Below, in pieces: positions 54,843 through 63,828 of a stretch of 64,000 nt of DNA. The DNA comes from Pseudomonadota bacterium (GTDB taxonomy: Bacteria; Pseudomonadota; Gammaproteobacteria; Burkholderiales; SG8-39). Each line of letters starts with the position of its first letter. The first letter of the stretch is position 1. The notes beneath the pieces are model-generated. The model was not told the origin of the DNA, made no database searches, and saw only the letters and a program-made list of their open reading frames with translations. The stretch covers positions 1 to 64,000 of the forward strand of contig JANXRZ010000091.1 in assembly GCA_025352885.1 (NCBI GenBank), written 5' to 3'. The position numbers and the translations under genes are program-made.

Positions 54843-55825
54843 GGGCCGTCGCCGCGCTGATTGCCGCGCTGATCACCGCGCTGATCACCGCGCCGATCAC
54901 ATTCGCGATCCCTTCACTCGCTCAGGCGCAGGGCTTCCCGAGCAAGGCGCTTCGGCTCATCGTGCCTTTCCCGCCGGGCGGCGTCACCGACATCAGTTCG
55001 CGCGTGGTCGCGCAAAAGCTCTCCACCGAGCTCGGCCAGCCGGTGGTCGTCGAGAATCGGGCGGGCGCGAGCGGCGTGATCGGCGCAGAGCTCGGTGCCA
55101 AGGCGCCGGCCGACGGCTACACCCTGACGATGGGCAACATCAGCACGCTCGCCATCAACGCGGTCACTTTTGCAAAGCTGCCGTATGACCCGATTGCGAG
55201 TTTCGCGCCGGTCTCCATGGTGGCGATCCAGCCACTCGTGATCGCGGTGCATCCTTCGGTACCGGCGCAGACGCTCGGCGAACTCGTGGCCCTCGCTAAG
55301 GCCCATCCGGGCAAGCTCAACTACGGCACCGCCGGGAGCTCGATTTACCTGGCCGTCGAGTTCTTCAACACGGCGGCGGGCATCAAGATGAACCACGTTC
55401 CCTATAAAGGCAGCTCGCCTGCCATCACCGATCTCGTCGGCGGCCAGCTGCAGGTGCTGTTCGACCCGTTCTCCTCCTTGTACCCGCAAGTGCGTTCGGG
55501 CAAGGCGCGCGGCCTTGCGGTCACCACCGAGAAGCGCTCATCGATGGCGCCGAACCTGCCGACCGTCGCAGAGCGTGGCTATCCAGGCTTCGACGTGAGC
55601 TCGTGGCAGGGCATCGTCGTCCCCGCGGGAACGCCCAAGGAGGTCGTAGAGCGCCTGAATCGGGAGCTGGTCAAGGCACTTGGCTCGCAGGACGTGAAAG
55701 ACCAGTTCGCCCAGCACAGCGCCGAGGCGTCGCCTTCGACCCCCGAGCAGTTCGGCGCTTACATCAAACAGGAAATCGCGCGCTGGCAGAAAGTCGCGCG
55801 CGACGCAGGAGTGAAACCGGAATGA
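54839..55825 (+). CDS. Bug/TctC-type receptor (8)
   Basis: A 328-residue Bug receptor with the loop FPPGGVTDISSR. Its signal peptide (ALIAALITALITAPITFA) is made of near-repeat 15-bp units (GCGCTGATCACCGCG-like) at about 54856-54900, a likely slippage site. Both its ends overlap the adjacent genes by 4 nt (ATGA), so it is strictly coupled to the cupin-like and D-aminoacylase genes. Confidence 0.92.
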   Translation: MRAVAALIAALITALITAPITFAIPSLAQAQGFPSKALRLIVPFPPGGVTDISSRVVAQKLSTELGQPVVVENRAGASGVIGAELGAKAPADGYTLTMGNISTLAINAVTFAKLPYDPIASFAPVSMVAIQPLVIAVHPSVPAQTLGELVALAKAHPGKLNYGTAGSSIYLAVEFFNTAAGIKMNHVPYKGSSPAITDLVGGQLQVLFDPFSSLYPQVRSGKARGLAVTTEKRSSMAPNLPTVAERGYPGFDVSSWQGIVVPAGTPKEVVERLNRELVKALGSQDVKDQFAQHSAEASPSTPEQFGAYIKQEIARWQKVARDAGVKPE

Positions 55826-57477
55826 AGCTCGACCTCGTGATTCGCGGCGCAATGGTTTACGACGGCCTGGGGTCGCCCGGCGTCGTGGCGGATGTCGGCA
55901 TCAAGGACGGCCGCGTTGCGGAAATCGGCAAAACCGGCGCTGCGGCCGAGACGGTGGACGCATCCGGGCTGTCGCTCATGCCCGGCATCGTCGACCTGCA
56001 CACGCATTACGACGCCCAAGTCACGTGGGACCCGACGATGTCGCCGTCGCCTTCCCTCGGCGTGACGACCGCTGTGATGGGCAACTGCGGCTTCGGCATC
56101 GCCCCGTGTCCTGCCGAGCGGCGCGACACGATGGTGAAGAACCTGTCGGTCGTCGAAGGCATGGATCTCGACGCGCTGCAGGCGGGCACGCGCTGGGAGT
56201 TCGAGTCGTTCGCCGACTACATGCAGCTCCTGCGGGACACGCATCCTTATGCAAACGTTGGGGTGTTCGCCCAGCACTCGACGATCCGCACGGCGGTCAT
56301 GGGCGAGGCGGCCTCGACCGAGAAGGCGCCGACCGCCGGCCAGCTTGCGCAGATGAAAGCAGAGGTCCGCTCGGCGCTCGATGCGGGCGCGATTGGATTC
56401 GCGTCTTCGTTCTCGCCGAACCACAGCGGGCACGGCGGCCTGCCGATGCCTTCGACCATCGCAAGTGACGATGAGATCCGCGCGCTTGCAGGCGTGCTCG
56501 GCGAAAAGAAGCGCGGCGTGCTCATGATGGCGACTGGCCCGCGCGCAACGCCTGAATTCATGGAAGAGCTGGTCGCGGCAAACGGGCGGCCGGCATTCAT
56601 CTCGACCGTGCTCACGATGTACAACGAGGCGGAACCCGGGCGCGGCCTCACGTATTACGAGCGTTGCGCAGCGGCAATCGGCCGCGGCCATGAGGTCTAT
56701 ATCCAGACCAGCTGCCAGCCGCTGTCCTTCGATTTCACGCTCGAGGACCCGTACCTGCTGCTGACCCATTCGGCGTTTTCGCGAGTTGCTGCCTCGGTCT
56801 CCGGGGACCTTGCCGACATTTACCGCGACCCGGAATTCCGCCGCCAGTTCCGCGCTGACCTCGCCAATCCGCGCCCCGGCATTCTGTTCTACGGCAACTG
56901 GGCGATGGTCGAAGTCGACGGGAAGCCGGTCAGCGCGATCGCGGTCGAGCGGGGCGTCGATCCGCTCGACTGCTTCTTCGACATCGCCCTCGAGCAGAAG
57001 CTCGCCACGCGTTTCGTGGCCAAGTGCTTCCAGAACGACGACAAGGGCGTCGCGCCCCTTCTCAAGCACGAGGCTGGCGTGGTGGCATTGTCGGACGCAG
57101 GCGCGCATCTCATCTTCATGTGCGATGCGGGGTTCGGCCTGCACTTCCTGCGCCACTGGGTGCGCGAGACGAAAACCTTTTCGCTCGCTGAAGGCGTTCG
57201 CAAGCTCACCAGTGACCCGGCGAGCAAGTACCGCATTCCGGGACGCGGGCGAATCGAACCCGGGGCTTGGGCCGACCTGCTGTTGTTCGATCCTGCGACG
57301 GTAGGGCTCTCGGGCCTGGTCAGGCTGCAGGACCTGCCCGGAGGCGGATCGCGCATGATCAGGCAGCCGCAAGGCGTAAAGGGCGTCTGGGTCAACGGCG
57401 TGAAAGTGTTCGACGGCAAGGCGTACGTGAAGCTGGAGAAAGGACCGGGGCAGGTGCTTGACCAGTTCGAGGCCTGA
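55822..57477 (+). CDS. N-acyl-D-amino-acid deacylase-type amidohydrolase
   Basis: A 551-residue D-aminoacylase-family enzyme (COG3653): DLHTHYDAQVTWDP supplies the first metal His pair, MGNCGFGIAP the metal-bridging Cys, and LSDAGAHLIFM the catalytic Asp. It hydrolyses N-acyl-D-amino acids or related N-carbamoyl and N-acyl compounds. The ATG overlaps the preceding Bug stop as ATGA. It is flanked by two Bug receptors, so the operon most likely imports and deacylates an N-acyl compound. Confidence 0.92.
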   Translation: MKLDLVIRGAMVYDGLGSPGVVADVGIKDGRVAEIGKTGAAAETVDASGLSLMPGIVDLHTHYDAQVTWDPTMSPSPSLGVTTAVMGNCGFGIAPCPAERRDTMVKNLSVVEGMDLDALQAGTRWEFESFADYMQLLRDTHPYANVGVFAQHSTIRTAVMGEAASTEKAPTAGQLAQMKAEVRSALDAGAIGFASSFSPNHSGHGGLPMPSTIASDDEIRALAGVLGEKKRGVLMMATGPRATPEFMEELVAANGRPAFISTVLTMYNEAEPGRGLTYYERCAAAIGRGHEVYIQTSCQPLSFDFTLEDPYLLLTHSAFSRVAASVSGDLADIYRDPEFRRQFRADLANPRPGILFYGNWAMVEVDGKPVSAIAVERGVDPLDCFFDIALEQKLATRFVAKCFQNDDKGVAPLLKHEAGVVALSDAGAHLIFMCDAGFGLHFLRHWVRETKTFSLAEGVRKLTSDPASKYRIPGRGRIEPGAWADLLLFDPATVGLSGLVRLQDLPGGGSRMIRQPQGVKGVWVNGVKVFDGKAYVKLEKGPGQVLDQFEA

Positions 57478-57478
57478 C

Positions 57479-58435
57479 ATGAAACTCCTCTTCTCGATCC
57501 TTCTCGCCTGCGTCGCCGTCCCTGCGTTCGCGCAGTCCTATCCCTCGAAGCCCATCCGCATGATCCTGGCTTTTCCGCCGGGCGGGCCGACCGACATCAA
57601 CGCGCGCATCTTCGCGCTAAAGATGGGCGAATCGATGAACCAGCAGATCGTCGTCGATAACCGGCCGGGTGCCGGAGGGAATATTGCTGCGGCGGAAGCC
57701 GCGAGGGCGCCTGCGGACGGCTACACGATTTTCTACAACACCTCCGCCATTGCGATCGCGCCGTCGTTGTATTCCAAGCTCAATTACGACGTGCTTAAGG
57801 ACTATGCGCCGGTGGCTTTGACAGCGACCGTTCCGCTCGTGCTGGCAGTCAATCCAGGACTTCCGGTGAGGACGGTGCAGGACCTGGTGGCGTATGCGAA
57901 AGCAAATCCGCAGAAGATGAACTACGGCTCATCGGGCACTGGCACGATCACACACTTGGCCGGTGCGCTTTTCGCGACCCAGATGGGCCTGGCCATGCAG
58001 CACATTCCATACAAGGGCAGCGCGCCCGCGCTCGTCGACGTAGCCGCGGGCCAGACGCAGATGATGATCGACACCATCAACACGGTCCTGCCTTACGTCA
58101 AAGACAATCGCTTGCGCGCGCTTGCGATAGCGATCCCGCGCAGGTCGAGCGCACTGCCCGATGTGCCGACGCTCGAGGAGGCAGCAAAGCTGCCGGGCTT
58201 CGAGATGAGTGCGTGGCAGGGCGTCGTGGTGCCGGTAGCAACGCCTAAGGATGTGGTTTCGAAGCTGAATGCCGAAATCAACAAGGCCGTGCAGAACGCC
58301 GATTTGCGGCAGCGACTCGCCACGCAGGGCGCCGAGCCGCTCGGTGGAACGAGCGAAGAGTACGCCACCTACATTCGCGCGGAGTTGGTTCGTTGGACGA
58401 AGGTCGTGAAGGATTCGGGCGCCAAGGCTGACTAA
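57479..58435 (+). CDS. Bug/TctC-type receptor (9)
   Basis: A 318-residue Bug protein with signal peptide ending VPAFAQ and loop FPPGGPTDINAR, followed by the usual GTGTITH and HIPYKGSAPALVDV blocks. It starts one nucleotide after the D-aminoacylase stop, so it is the last gene of the operon. The stop is directly next to the repeat element at 58438, in the same manner as the LigB end at 23059. Confidence 0.93.
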   Translation: MKLLFSILLACVAVPAFAQSYPSKPIRMILAFPPGGPTDINARIFALKMGESMNQQIVVDNRPGAGGNIAAAEAARAPADGYTIFYNTSAIAIAPSLYSKLNYDVLKDYAPVALTATVPLVLAVNPGLPVRTVQDLVAYAKANPQKMNYGSSGTGTITHLAGALFATQMGLAMQHIPYKGSAPALVDVAAGQTQMMIDTINTVLPYVKDNRLRALAIAIPRRSSALPDVPTLEEAAKLPGFEMSAWQGVVVPVATPKDVVSKLNAEINKAVQNADLRQRLATQGAEPLGGTSEEYATYIRAELVRWTKVVKDSGAKAD

Positions 58436-58437
58436 AA

Positions 58438-58600
58438 GGGGCCAGGCTCAAACCTGACAAAAAGTGACTAAAAGGGCCAGGCTCGATTTTTCTTGAAACC
58501 AGAGGCTTACTTCTTCTCTAGCTTCAGTTTTGATAAAAGGCGAGCCCGGCCCCGTTTTGTCAGGTTTGAGCCTGGCCCCTTTTTGTCAGGTTTGAACCCC
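58438..58600. repeat. REPIN-like inverted repeat element with 55-nt core
   Basis: Arms GGGGCCAGGCTCAAACCTGA at 58438 and GGGCCAGGCTCG at 58474 are followed by a 55-nt core (58486-58540), then the reverse arms CGAGCCCGGCCCC at 58541 and TGTCAGGTTTGAGCCTGGCC from 58558, with the same CTGACAAAAA linkers as at 23071. The core begins ATTTTTC and ends AAAAGG, and is unrelated to the other core except for its T-rich start and A-rich end. It lies between the convergent Bug gene and the 182-residue hypothetical gene, where it could act as a bidirectional terminator. Confidence 0.85.
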
Positions 58601-58608
58601 GTCTAGGT

Positions 58609-59157
58609 TTAGCCGCCGGAGCCGGGCAGGGTGGGACGGGTCCCGGGACCGGTGCCGAGAGTGCTCGGGGGCGTACCGGGATAGGTTCCGACGCCGCGAT
58701 TGAGTCCGCCGCTCCCGCCGCTCATGGCCGCGCCGGGGTTGGGACCCGTTCCGGCGCCAAGCGAGCCGGCGGCACTTCCGCTCTGGGGGAGGCCGTAACT
58801 GTCGCGGGAGCGCGTCGCAGCCTCCTCCGACTGGCGCCGGATCTGGCTCGTTCGTAGTTCCTCTGCGTTGCGCGAGCGGGCATCCGATTCCTGGCGCATC
58901 CGCGCTGCATCGGCGGGGTTGATCGTCGCGCCGGTATTCGGGTTGATGGTGCTGCCTGGTGCGACGACCGCGCCGGCTGGCGGGTTTACGCTTTGCATAT
59001 TGTTGATTCCCGGGCTAGCCGGTGCGCCACTAATCTTGGCGGGGGCCTTCCCAGCGGGCCTGGGCGTGGGCGTGTAAGTGGGTTGCGCAACCACAGCGCC
59101 GGCGAACGCCGCACCGAGCATGGAAGCGAGCAGCAGGTTGAAGGGTTTACTTTTCAT
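58609..59157 (-). CDS. Hypothetical exported Gly/Pro/Thr-rich protein
   Basis: A 182-residue protein with a signal peptide (MLGAAFAGAVVAQ), a Pro/Thr-rich linker, a charged helical segment (ARMRQESDARSRNAEELRTS) and a Gly/Pro-rich C-terminus. The low complexity of both ends and the signal indicate an envelope protein. No domain is recognised. It is convergent with the operon at 54126-58435 and its stop adjoins the repeat element. The 211 nt between it and the FtsX-like gene hold no gene. Confidence 0.6.
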   Translation of the reverse strand: MKSKPFNLLLASMLGAAFAGAVVAQPTYTPTPRPAGKAPAKISGAPASPGINNMQSVNPPAGAVVAPGSTINPNTGATINPADAARMRQESDARSRNAEELRTSQIRRQSEEAATRSRDSYGLPQSGSAAGSLGAGTGPNPGAAMSGGSGGLNRGVGTYPGTPPSTLGTGPGTRPTLPGSGG

Positions 59158-59368
59158 GGAGAGCGCCTCGTTGGATCGCAGGGGCCTGTTTCCTCGCAAG
59201 CGTTATGCCACGTACCGCCCTGCATATAGATCAATGTCTTGGGACCGAGTGGGGCCCACAGCCCAGACGCTGGCGGTCCCGTGGGCCGAAAATTCGGCAC
59301 TCGCGTGTAATTCCTGCATGAGAGGGCTTCGCCGACAAGATGAAGCAAAACCGTAGAATCGATTACCC

Positions 59369-61891
59369 ATGATCGGCCCATTGATTACCAGTCTCGGCAG
59401 CCGGCTTGCGCATCAGCGCGGTCGCGGCTTGCTTTCGGTCGCAGGCATTGCACTCGGCGTGGCGCTCGGCTTCGCGGTGCATCTCATCAACGGCGCGGCG
59501 CTGAACGAATTCTCGCTCGCAGTGCGATCCGTGGCCGGTGAGGCGGACCTCGAAGTGACCGGTGGCCGAACGGGCTTCGCCGAAGACCTTTACCCGAAGG
59601 TCGCGCAGGTGCCGGGCGTAGCCGTGGCCAGCCCGGTGCTCGACCTCGACGTGGGATTGGCCGACCGGCAACGCGAGCGCGGCCGACGTCCGGGGCCCAG
59701 CACGATCAGAATCCTCGGCGTCGATTCGCTGAGGGCCGCGCAAGTGCAGCCGGCGCTTTTTTCCGATGAACCCCGGCGGCTGTTCGACTTGATGAAACCC
59801 GACACGGTGGTGCTCTCGACCGCGGCCGCTACCATGCTCGGACTCACCGCGGGCGACAAACTGGCGCTGCTCGCCGGCACCGAGCGTATCGAATTGGAAG
59901 TCACCGGCATTGCGTACGGCCTGCGCGGCGCGCTCGCGATGACCGATCTTGCGACGGCGCAATGGCGCCTCGGGCAACTGGGCAGGCTCAACCGGATCGA
60001 CGTGCGATTGATTCCGGGTGCGGATCTCGGCAGCGTGCGCGCCAGCATCGCAGCGCTCGTGCCTCCCGGTGCGCATGTGGCCGAGGTGGCGCAAGTGGAG
60101 GAGCAGGGCGCGAGCCTCTCGCGCTCCTATCGCGTAAACCTGAACGTGCTTGCGCTCGTTGCGCTGTTTACCGGCGGCTTCCTCGTCTTCTCGGCGCAGG
60201 CGCTCGAAGTCACGCGCCGGCGCGGGGAGCACGGGCTGCTCCGCGTTCTCGGGCTCACGCGCGGCGCCATCGTGCGGCTCGTCCTCGCCGAAGCCGGGCT
60301 CATTGGCGCGATCGGCAGCGTGCTGGGGCTCGGGCTGGGTTACGCGCTCGCGAACGTAGCAGTGCGCACCGCAGGCGCGGACCTCGGCGCCGGAATGTTC
60401 CGCGGGATGACGCCGCAGATCGGGCTTGCACCGGGTCCAACGTGCGCATTCTTTGTTGCGGGTGTGGCAATCGCACTGGTCGCCGGATGGTTGCCGGCAC
60501 TTGATGCGGCGAGGGCTGTGCCGGCGCGCGCGCTCAAGAGCGGCGACGAGCAGCAGATGTTCGAGAAACTGGTTTCCGTCTGGCCTGGGCTCCTGCTCAT
60601 TGCGGGCGGAACGGGACTTGCGCAACTGGATCCCGTAGGCGGCATCCCGCTTTTCGGATACGTCGCAATCGCGTTCATCCTCATCGGCGGCATCTTGCTG
60701 ATGCCACGCGCCGTCACGGCGCTTCTGGCCATATCGGGCATGCCGCGAACAGTACCCCTTGCCCTCGCGCTGTCGCAGTTGCGCGGCGCGCCCGGGCAGG
60801 CGATGGTCAGCCTCTCTGCCATCGTTGCCAGCTTTGCGCTCATGGTCGCGATGGCCCTGATGGTGGCGTCGTTCCGCGAGTCGGTGGACGAGTGGCTGAA
60901 CGCGGTGCTGCCGGCGGACTTCTACCTGCGCACTTCGCACTTGGGGGACACGGTCTTCCTCGAGCCGCAATTCGTTTCGGGAGTGCGCGCGCTGCCGGAG
61001 TTGTCGGGGGCCGAATTCCTGCGCATCGAGCGCCTGACGCTCGATCCGTCCCGGCCGGCGGTCGCGTTGATCGCGCGCGACCTGACCGGCCGGGCCGCGA
61101 CAACTTTGCCGTTGTTCGGGAATGTGCAGCCGGCGAAGCCGGGCGAGCCGCCATCCGCATGGGTTAGCGAAGCGGTCGCGTCGGTTTACGGATACCAGCC
61201 CGGGATGACGATCGCATTGCCGATCGGCGGGACGAGGACGTCCTTCCTCGTGAACGGCATCTGGCGCGACTACGCGCGGCAACACGGGTCCATCGTCATC
61301 GACCGGACCGAGTACATCAGAATCACCAAGGACGAGCGCGTGAACGACGGGGCGCTGTGGCTGAAGCCGGGCATCACCGAGGCGCAGGCCGAAGCGGCAT
61401 TGCGCCGGCTGCCCGGCGGTGCATTGCCCGAGATGTCGGGACCGGGCGAAATCCGCGCGCTGTCGCTCAAGGTGTTCGACCGCAGCTTTGCGGTTACCTA
61501 TGCACTCGAAGCGGTCGCGGTGCTCGTCGGATTGTTCGGCCTCTCTTCGAGCCTCGGCGCGATCGTGCTTGCGAGGAAGCGCGAATTCGGCATGCTGCGG
61601 CACATCGGCATGACGCGCGGGCAGATCGGCGCGATGCTCGCCTTCGAGGGTGGATTGCTCGCTTCGTTCGGCGCAGCGGCGGGCCTGGCCGTGGGTTGGG
61701 TGATCGGCCTCATCCTGATCCGGGTCGTCAACCGCCAGTCGTTCAACTGGAGCATGGAGCTCCACCCGCCCTATGGGCTGCTCGCAACGTTGACGCTCGT
61801 GATGATCGCCCTGGCCGCGATCACGGCCTTCTGGTCCGGGCGCGAGGCGATGGGCATGGGGCCTGTGCGCGCAGTGAGGGAAGACTGGTGA
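59369..61891 (+). CDS. FtsX-like ABC-type permease (MacB/LolE type)
   Basis: An 840-residue protein with two FtsX-like membrane units, at residues 250-400 and 690-830, and two large periplasmic regions, the double layout of LolE-like or YbbP-type exporters. The first unit has FTGGFLVFSAQALEVTRRRGEHGLLRVLGLTRG. The gene has no ABC ATPase next to it; upstream is an unrelated minus-strand gene. Its TGA overlaps the GTG of the lipocalin-like gene (GTGA), so it is coupled to that. Probable role: extracting or exporting a lipid-linked molecule, with the ATPase encoded elsewhere. Confidence 0.88.
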   Translation: MIGPLITSLGSRLAHQRGRGLLSVAGIALGVALGFAVHLINGAALNEFSLAVRSVAGEADLEVTGGRTGFAEDLYPKVAQVPGVAVASPVLDLDVGLADRQRERGRRPGPSTIRILGVDSLRAAQVQPALFSDEPRRLFDLMKPDTVVLSTAAATMLGLTAGDKLALLAGTERIELEVTGIAYGLRGALAMTDLATAQWRLGQLGRLNRIDVRLIPGADLGSVRASIAALVPPGAHVAEVAQVEEQGASLSRSYRVNLNVLALVALFTGGFLVFSAQALEVTRRRGEHGLLRVLGLTRGAIVRLVLAEAGLIGAIGSVLGLGLGYALANVAVRTAGADLGAGMFRGMTPQIGLAPGPTCAFFVAGVAIALVAGWLPALDAARAVPARALKSGDEQQMFEKLVSVWPGLLLIAGGTGLAQLDPVGGIPLFGYVAIAFILIGGILLMPRAVTALLAISGMPRTVPLALALSQLRGAPGQAMVSLSAIVASFALMVAMALMVASFRESVDEWLNAVLPADFYLRTSHLGDTVFLEPQFVSGVRALPELSGAEFLRIERLTLDPSRPAVALIARDLTGRAATTLPLFGNVQPAKPGEPPSAWVSEAVASVYGYQPGMTIALPIGGTRTSFLVNGIWRDYARQHGSIVIDRTEYIRITKDERVNDGALWLKPGITEAQAEAALRRLPGGALPEMSGPGEIRALSLKVFDRSFAVTYALEAVAVLVGLFGLSSSLGAIVLARKREFGMLRHIGMTRGQIGAMLAFEGGLLASFGAAAGLAVGWVIGLILIRVVNRQSFNWSMELHPPYGLLATLTLVMIALAAITAFWSGREAMGMGPVRAVREDW

Positions 61892-62964
61892 AGCGCCGGC
61901 GCTTCCTCGCAGCGGTCGGGGCGTTGACTGCGCATCCGTCATGGTCTGCGGAAGTGCGCTATCCGGAAGTCAAGGTCGGCTACGCGCTCGCCTTTCCCCG
62001 GGACCACGGCGCGCATCCTGATTTCCGCACCGAGTGGTGGTATGTGACCGGCTGGCTGAAAACTGCGCGAGATGAGGACCTCGGATTCCAAGTGACCTTC
62101 TTCAGGACGCGCACGCCGTATGCAAGCGACAACCCCAGCGCATTTGCGCCGCGCCAGGTGATTCTCGCGCATGCCGCGCTCTCCGATCCCAAGCTCGGCC
62201 GCTTGCGGCATGACCAGCGTGCGGCCCGTCCGGCGCTTGGGGTTGCCGGGGCGGAAGAGGGAAGCACGCGCGTCTGGATCGATGCGTGGCGGCTTGCGCT
62301 CGAGGGGTCGACGTACCGAACGTTCATCCCGGCACGCGACTTCCTCCTCGACCTGCGGTTCGCCTCGAACCGGCCGCCGCTTTTGCAAGGCGAGAACGGT
62401 CTCAGCCGCAAGGGGCGAGGCGAATCGGAGGCGAGCTACTACTACAGCCGGCCGGGCCTCATCGTCGAGGGTGCGATCGAGCGCGGCGCGGGTCGCGAGG
62501 ACGTGAAAGGGACCGCATGGCTCGATCACGAGTGGTCCAGCCAGTATCTTGCGGCCAGCGCGAGCGGCTGGGACTGGATCGGTATCAACCTGGAGGACGG
62601 CGGCGCGCTCATGGCTTTCCGCATGCGCGCCAAGGACGGCACCGTGTTGTATGCCGGTGGCACGCTCATGCGCCCGGATGGGACGAGGGACGTTCTTGCG
62701 CCCGGCGACGTTGAGTTCTCCGCCCTGCGGGACTGGCGATCAACGCGCACCGGTACCACTTACCCCGTTTCACTTCGCGTGCGTACACGGGACCGCACCT
62801 GGCGCATCGAGCCGCTGTTCGAGGATCAGGAACTCGATTCGCGCGCCAGCACGGCGACGATCTACTGGGAGGGCGCCGTGCGAGTGTTCACGGAGGGCGC
62901 CGGCGATCCGGTCGGCAAGGGCTACATGGAGCTGACCGGCTACTGGCAGCCGATGAAGTTGTGA
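61888..62964 (+). CDS. AttH/CrtC-like lipocalin-domain protein
   Basis: A 358-residue protein of the AttH/carotenoid 1,2-hydratase-like family: a Tat-like basic start (KRRRFLAAVG), FRTEWWYVTGWL and WLDHEWSSQY with the conserved acidic and aromatic residues, and a C-terminal second lipocalin unit ending GYMELTGYW. It begins with GTG overlapping the permease stop. Such proteins are often linked with FtsX-like permease and ATPase genes; they are thought to carry or process lipophilic ligands in the periplasm. The absent ATPase is noted in the findings. Confidence 0.88.
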   Translation: MKRRRFLAAVGALTAHPSWSAEVRYPEVKVGYALAFPRDHGAHPDFRTEWWYVTGWLKTARDEDLGFQVTFFRTRTPYASDNPSAFAPRQVILAHAALSDPKLGRLRHDQRAARPALGVAGAEEGSTRVWIDAWRLALEGSTYRTFIPARDFLLDLRFASNRPPLLQGENGLSRKGRGESEASYYYSRPGLIVEGAIERGAGREDVKGTAWLDHEWSSQYLAASASGWDWIGINLEDGGALMAFRMRAKDGTVLYAGGTLMRPDGTRDVLAPGDVEFSALRDWRSTRTGTTYPVSLRVRTRDRTWRIEPLFEDQELDSRASTATIYWEGAVRVFTEGAGDPVGKGYMELTGYWQPMKL

Positions 62965-63018
62965 GGCTGGCTCTGCTATCGTGATCGACCTCGGATAACG
63001 CTACTGCACGGAGACCGA

Positions 63019-63828
63019 ATGCAGCACATCCTCATCATCGGCGCGGGCGCGATCGGCGGCTACCTCGTTCGCGAGCTTCACGCGATGTACCCATCCTTGC
63101 GAATGTCCTGCATCGAGCGCAGCGAACTCATCCCCGGGGCCACGAAGCGCTTGCAGGACCTGGCAGGGACCGCCGTGAGGCTTTACGACTCGGTGGCCGC
63201 CGTGCCGGCCGGCGTGGAACTCGCCGTCGAATGTGGAGGCCATGCGGCCGTCACCCAGCACGGCGAAGCGTGCCTCGATGCGGGCTACGACCTTCTGGTG
63301 GCTTCGGTCGGCGCGCTGGCCGACCAGGCACTCTATGACAAGCTCGTGGCGGCGGCAAAAAGAAACGACCGCACCCTGCTGATTCCCGCAGGCGCGGTCG
63401 CAGGCATGGATGGATTGGCGGCGGCGCGCCTCGCGGGTATCGATCGCGTGCGCTACACGTCCAGGAAATTGCCTCTCGCATGGAAAGGGACGCATGCGGA
63501 GAAGCTCTGCGACCTTGCCGCAGTCACTTCAGCAACGGAGTTTTTGCGCACGGATGCCCGGCAGGCGGCGACGCTGTTTCCGCAGAATGCCAATGTCGCC
63601 GCGACGATCGCGTTGGCCGGCGTCGGGTTCGAGCGCACCGAGGTTTCGCTCAATGCCGATCCCGCAGCGAACGGCAACACGCACCTCGTTGAAGTCGAAG
63701 GCCCGTGCGGCAGCATGCGCATCGAGCTCAGCAACAAGCCCTTCCCGGATAACCCGAAGACTTCGATGCTCGCCGGATTGTCCCTATTGCGGGTGATCCG
63801 CAACCGCAGCGAGGCGGTCCAGGTCTGA
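63019..63828 (+). CDS. nadX: L-aspartate dehydrogenase-type oxidoreductase
   Basis: A 269-residue NAD-dependent enzyme with the Rossmann GAGAIGGYL at residues 8-16 and the C-terminal domain signature of aspartate dehydrogenase: LIPAGAVAGMDGL, FPQNANVAATIALAG. The aspartate dehydrogenase converts L-aspartate to oxaloacetate and NH4 or makes iminoaspartate for NAD synthesis. The ATG 63019 has a GGAG box. Its end overlaps the convergent pyrD-like gene by 45 nt. The gene symbol is by family; substrate is not tested. Confidence 0.82.
   Translation: MQHILIIGAGAIGGYLVRELHAMYPSLRMSCIERSELIPGATKRLQDLAGTAVRLYDSVAAVPAGVELAVECGGHAAVTQHGEACLDAGYDLLVASVGALADQALYDKLVAAAKRNDRTLLIPAGAVAGMDGLAAARLAGIDRVRYTSRKLPLAWKGTHAEKLCDLAAVTSATEFLRTDARQAATLFPQNANVAATIALAGVGFERTEVSLNADPAANGNTHLVEVEGPCGSMRIELSNKPFPDNPKTSMLAGLSLLRVIRNRSEAVQV

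Noticed and set aside
55759-57480. Long minus-strand open frame of 573 codons opposite the D-aminoacylase gene
   Set aside because: It is Arg/His/Ala/Glu-rich with no domain and lies exactly antisense to a well-supported enzyme; such shadow frames are common in high-GC DNA.
59363-61942. Minus-strand open frame of 859 codons opposite the FtsX-like permease
   Set aside because: Composition is Arg/His/Gln-heavy, no known motifs, and it mirrors the permease gene; the plus-strand protein has clear transmembrane units.
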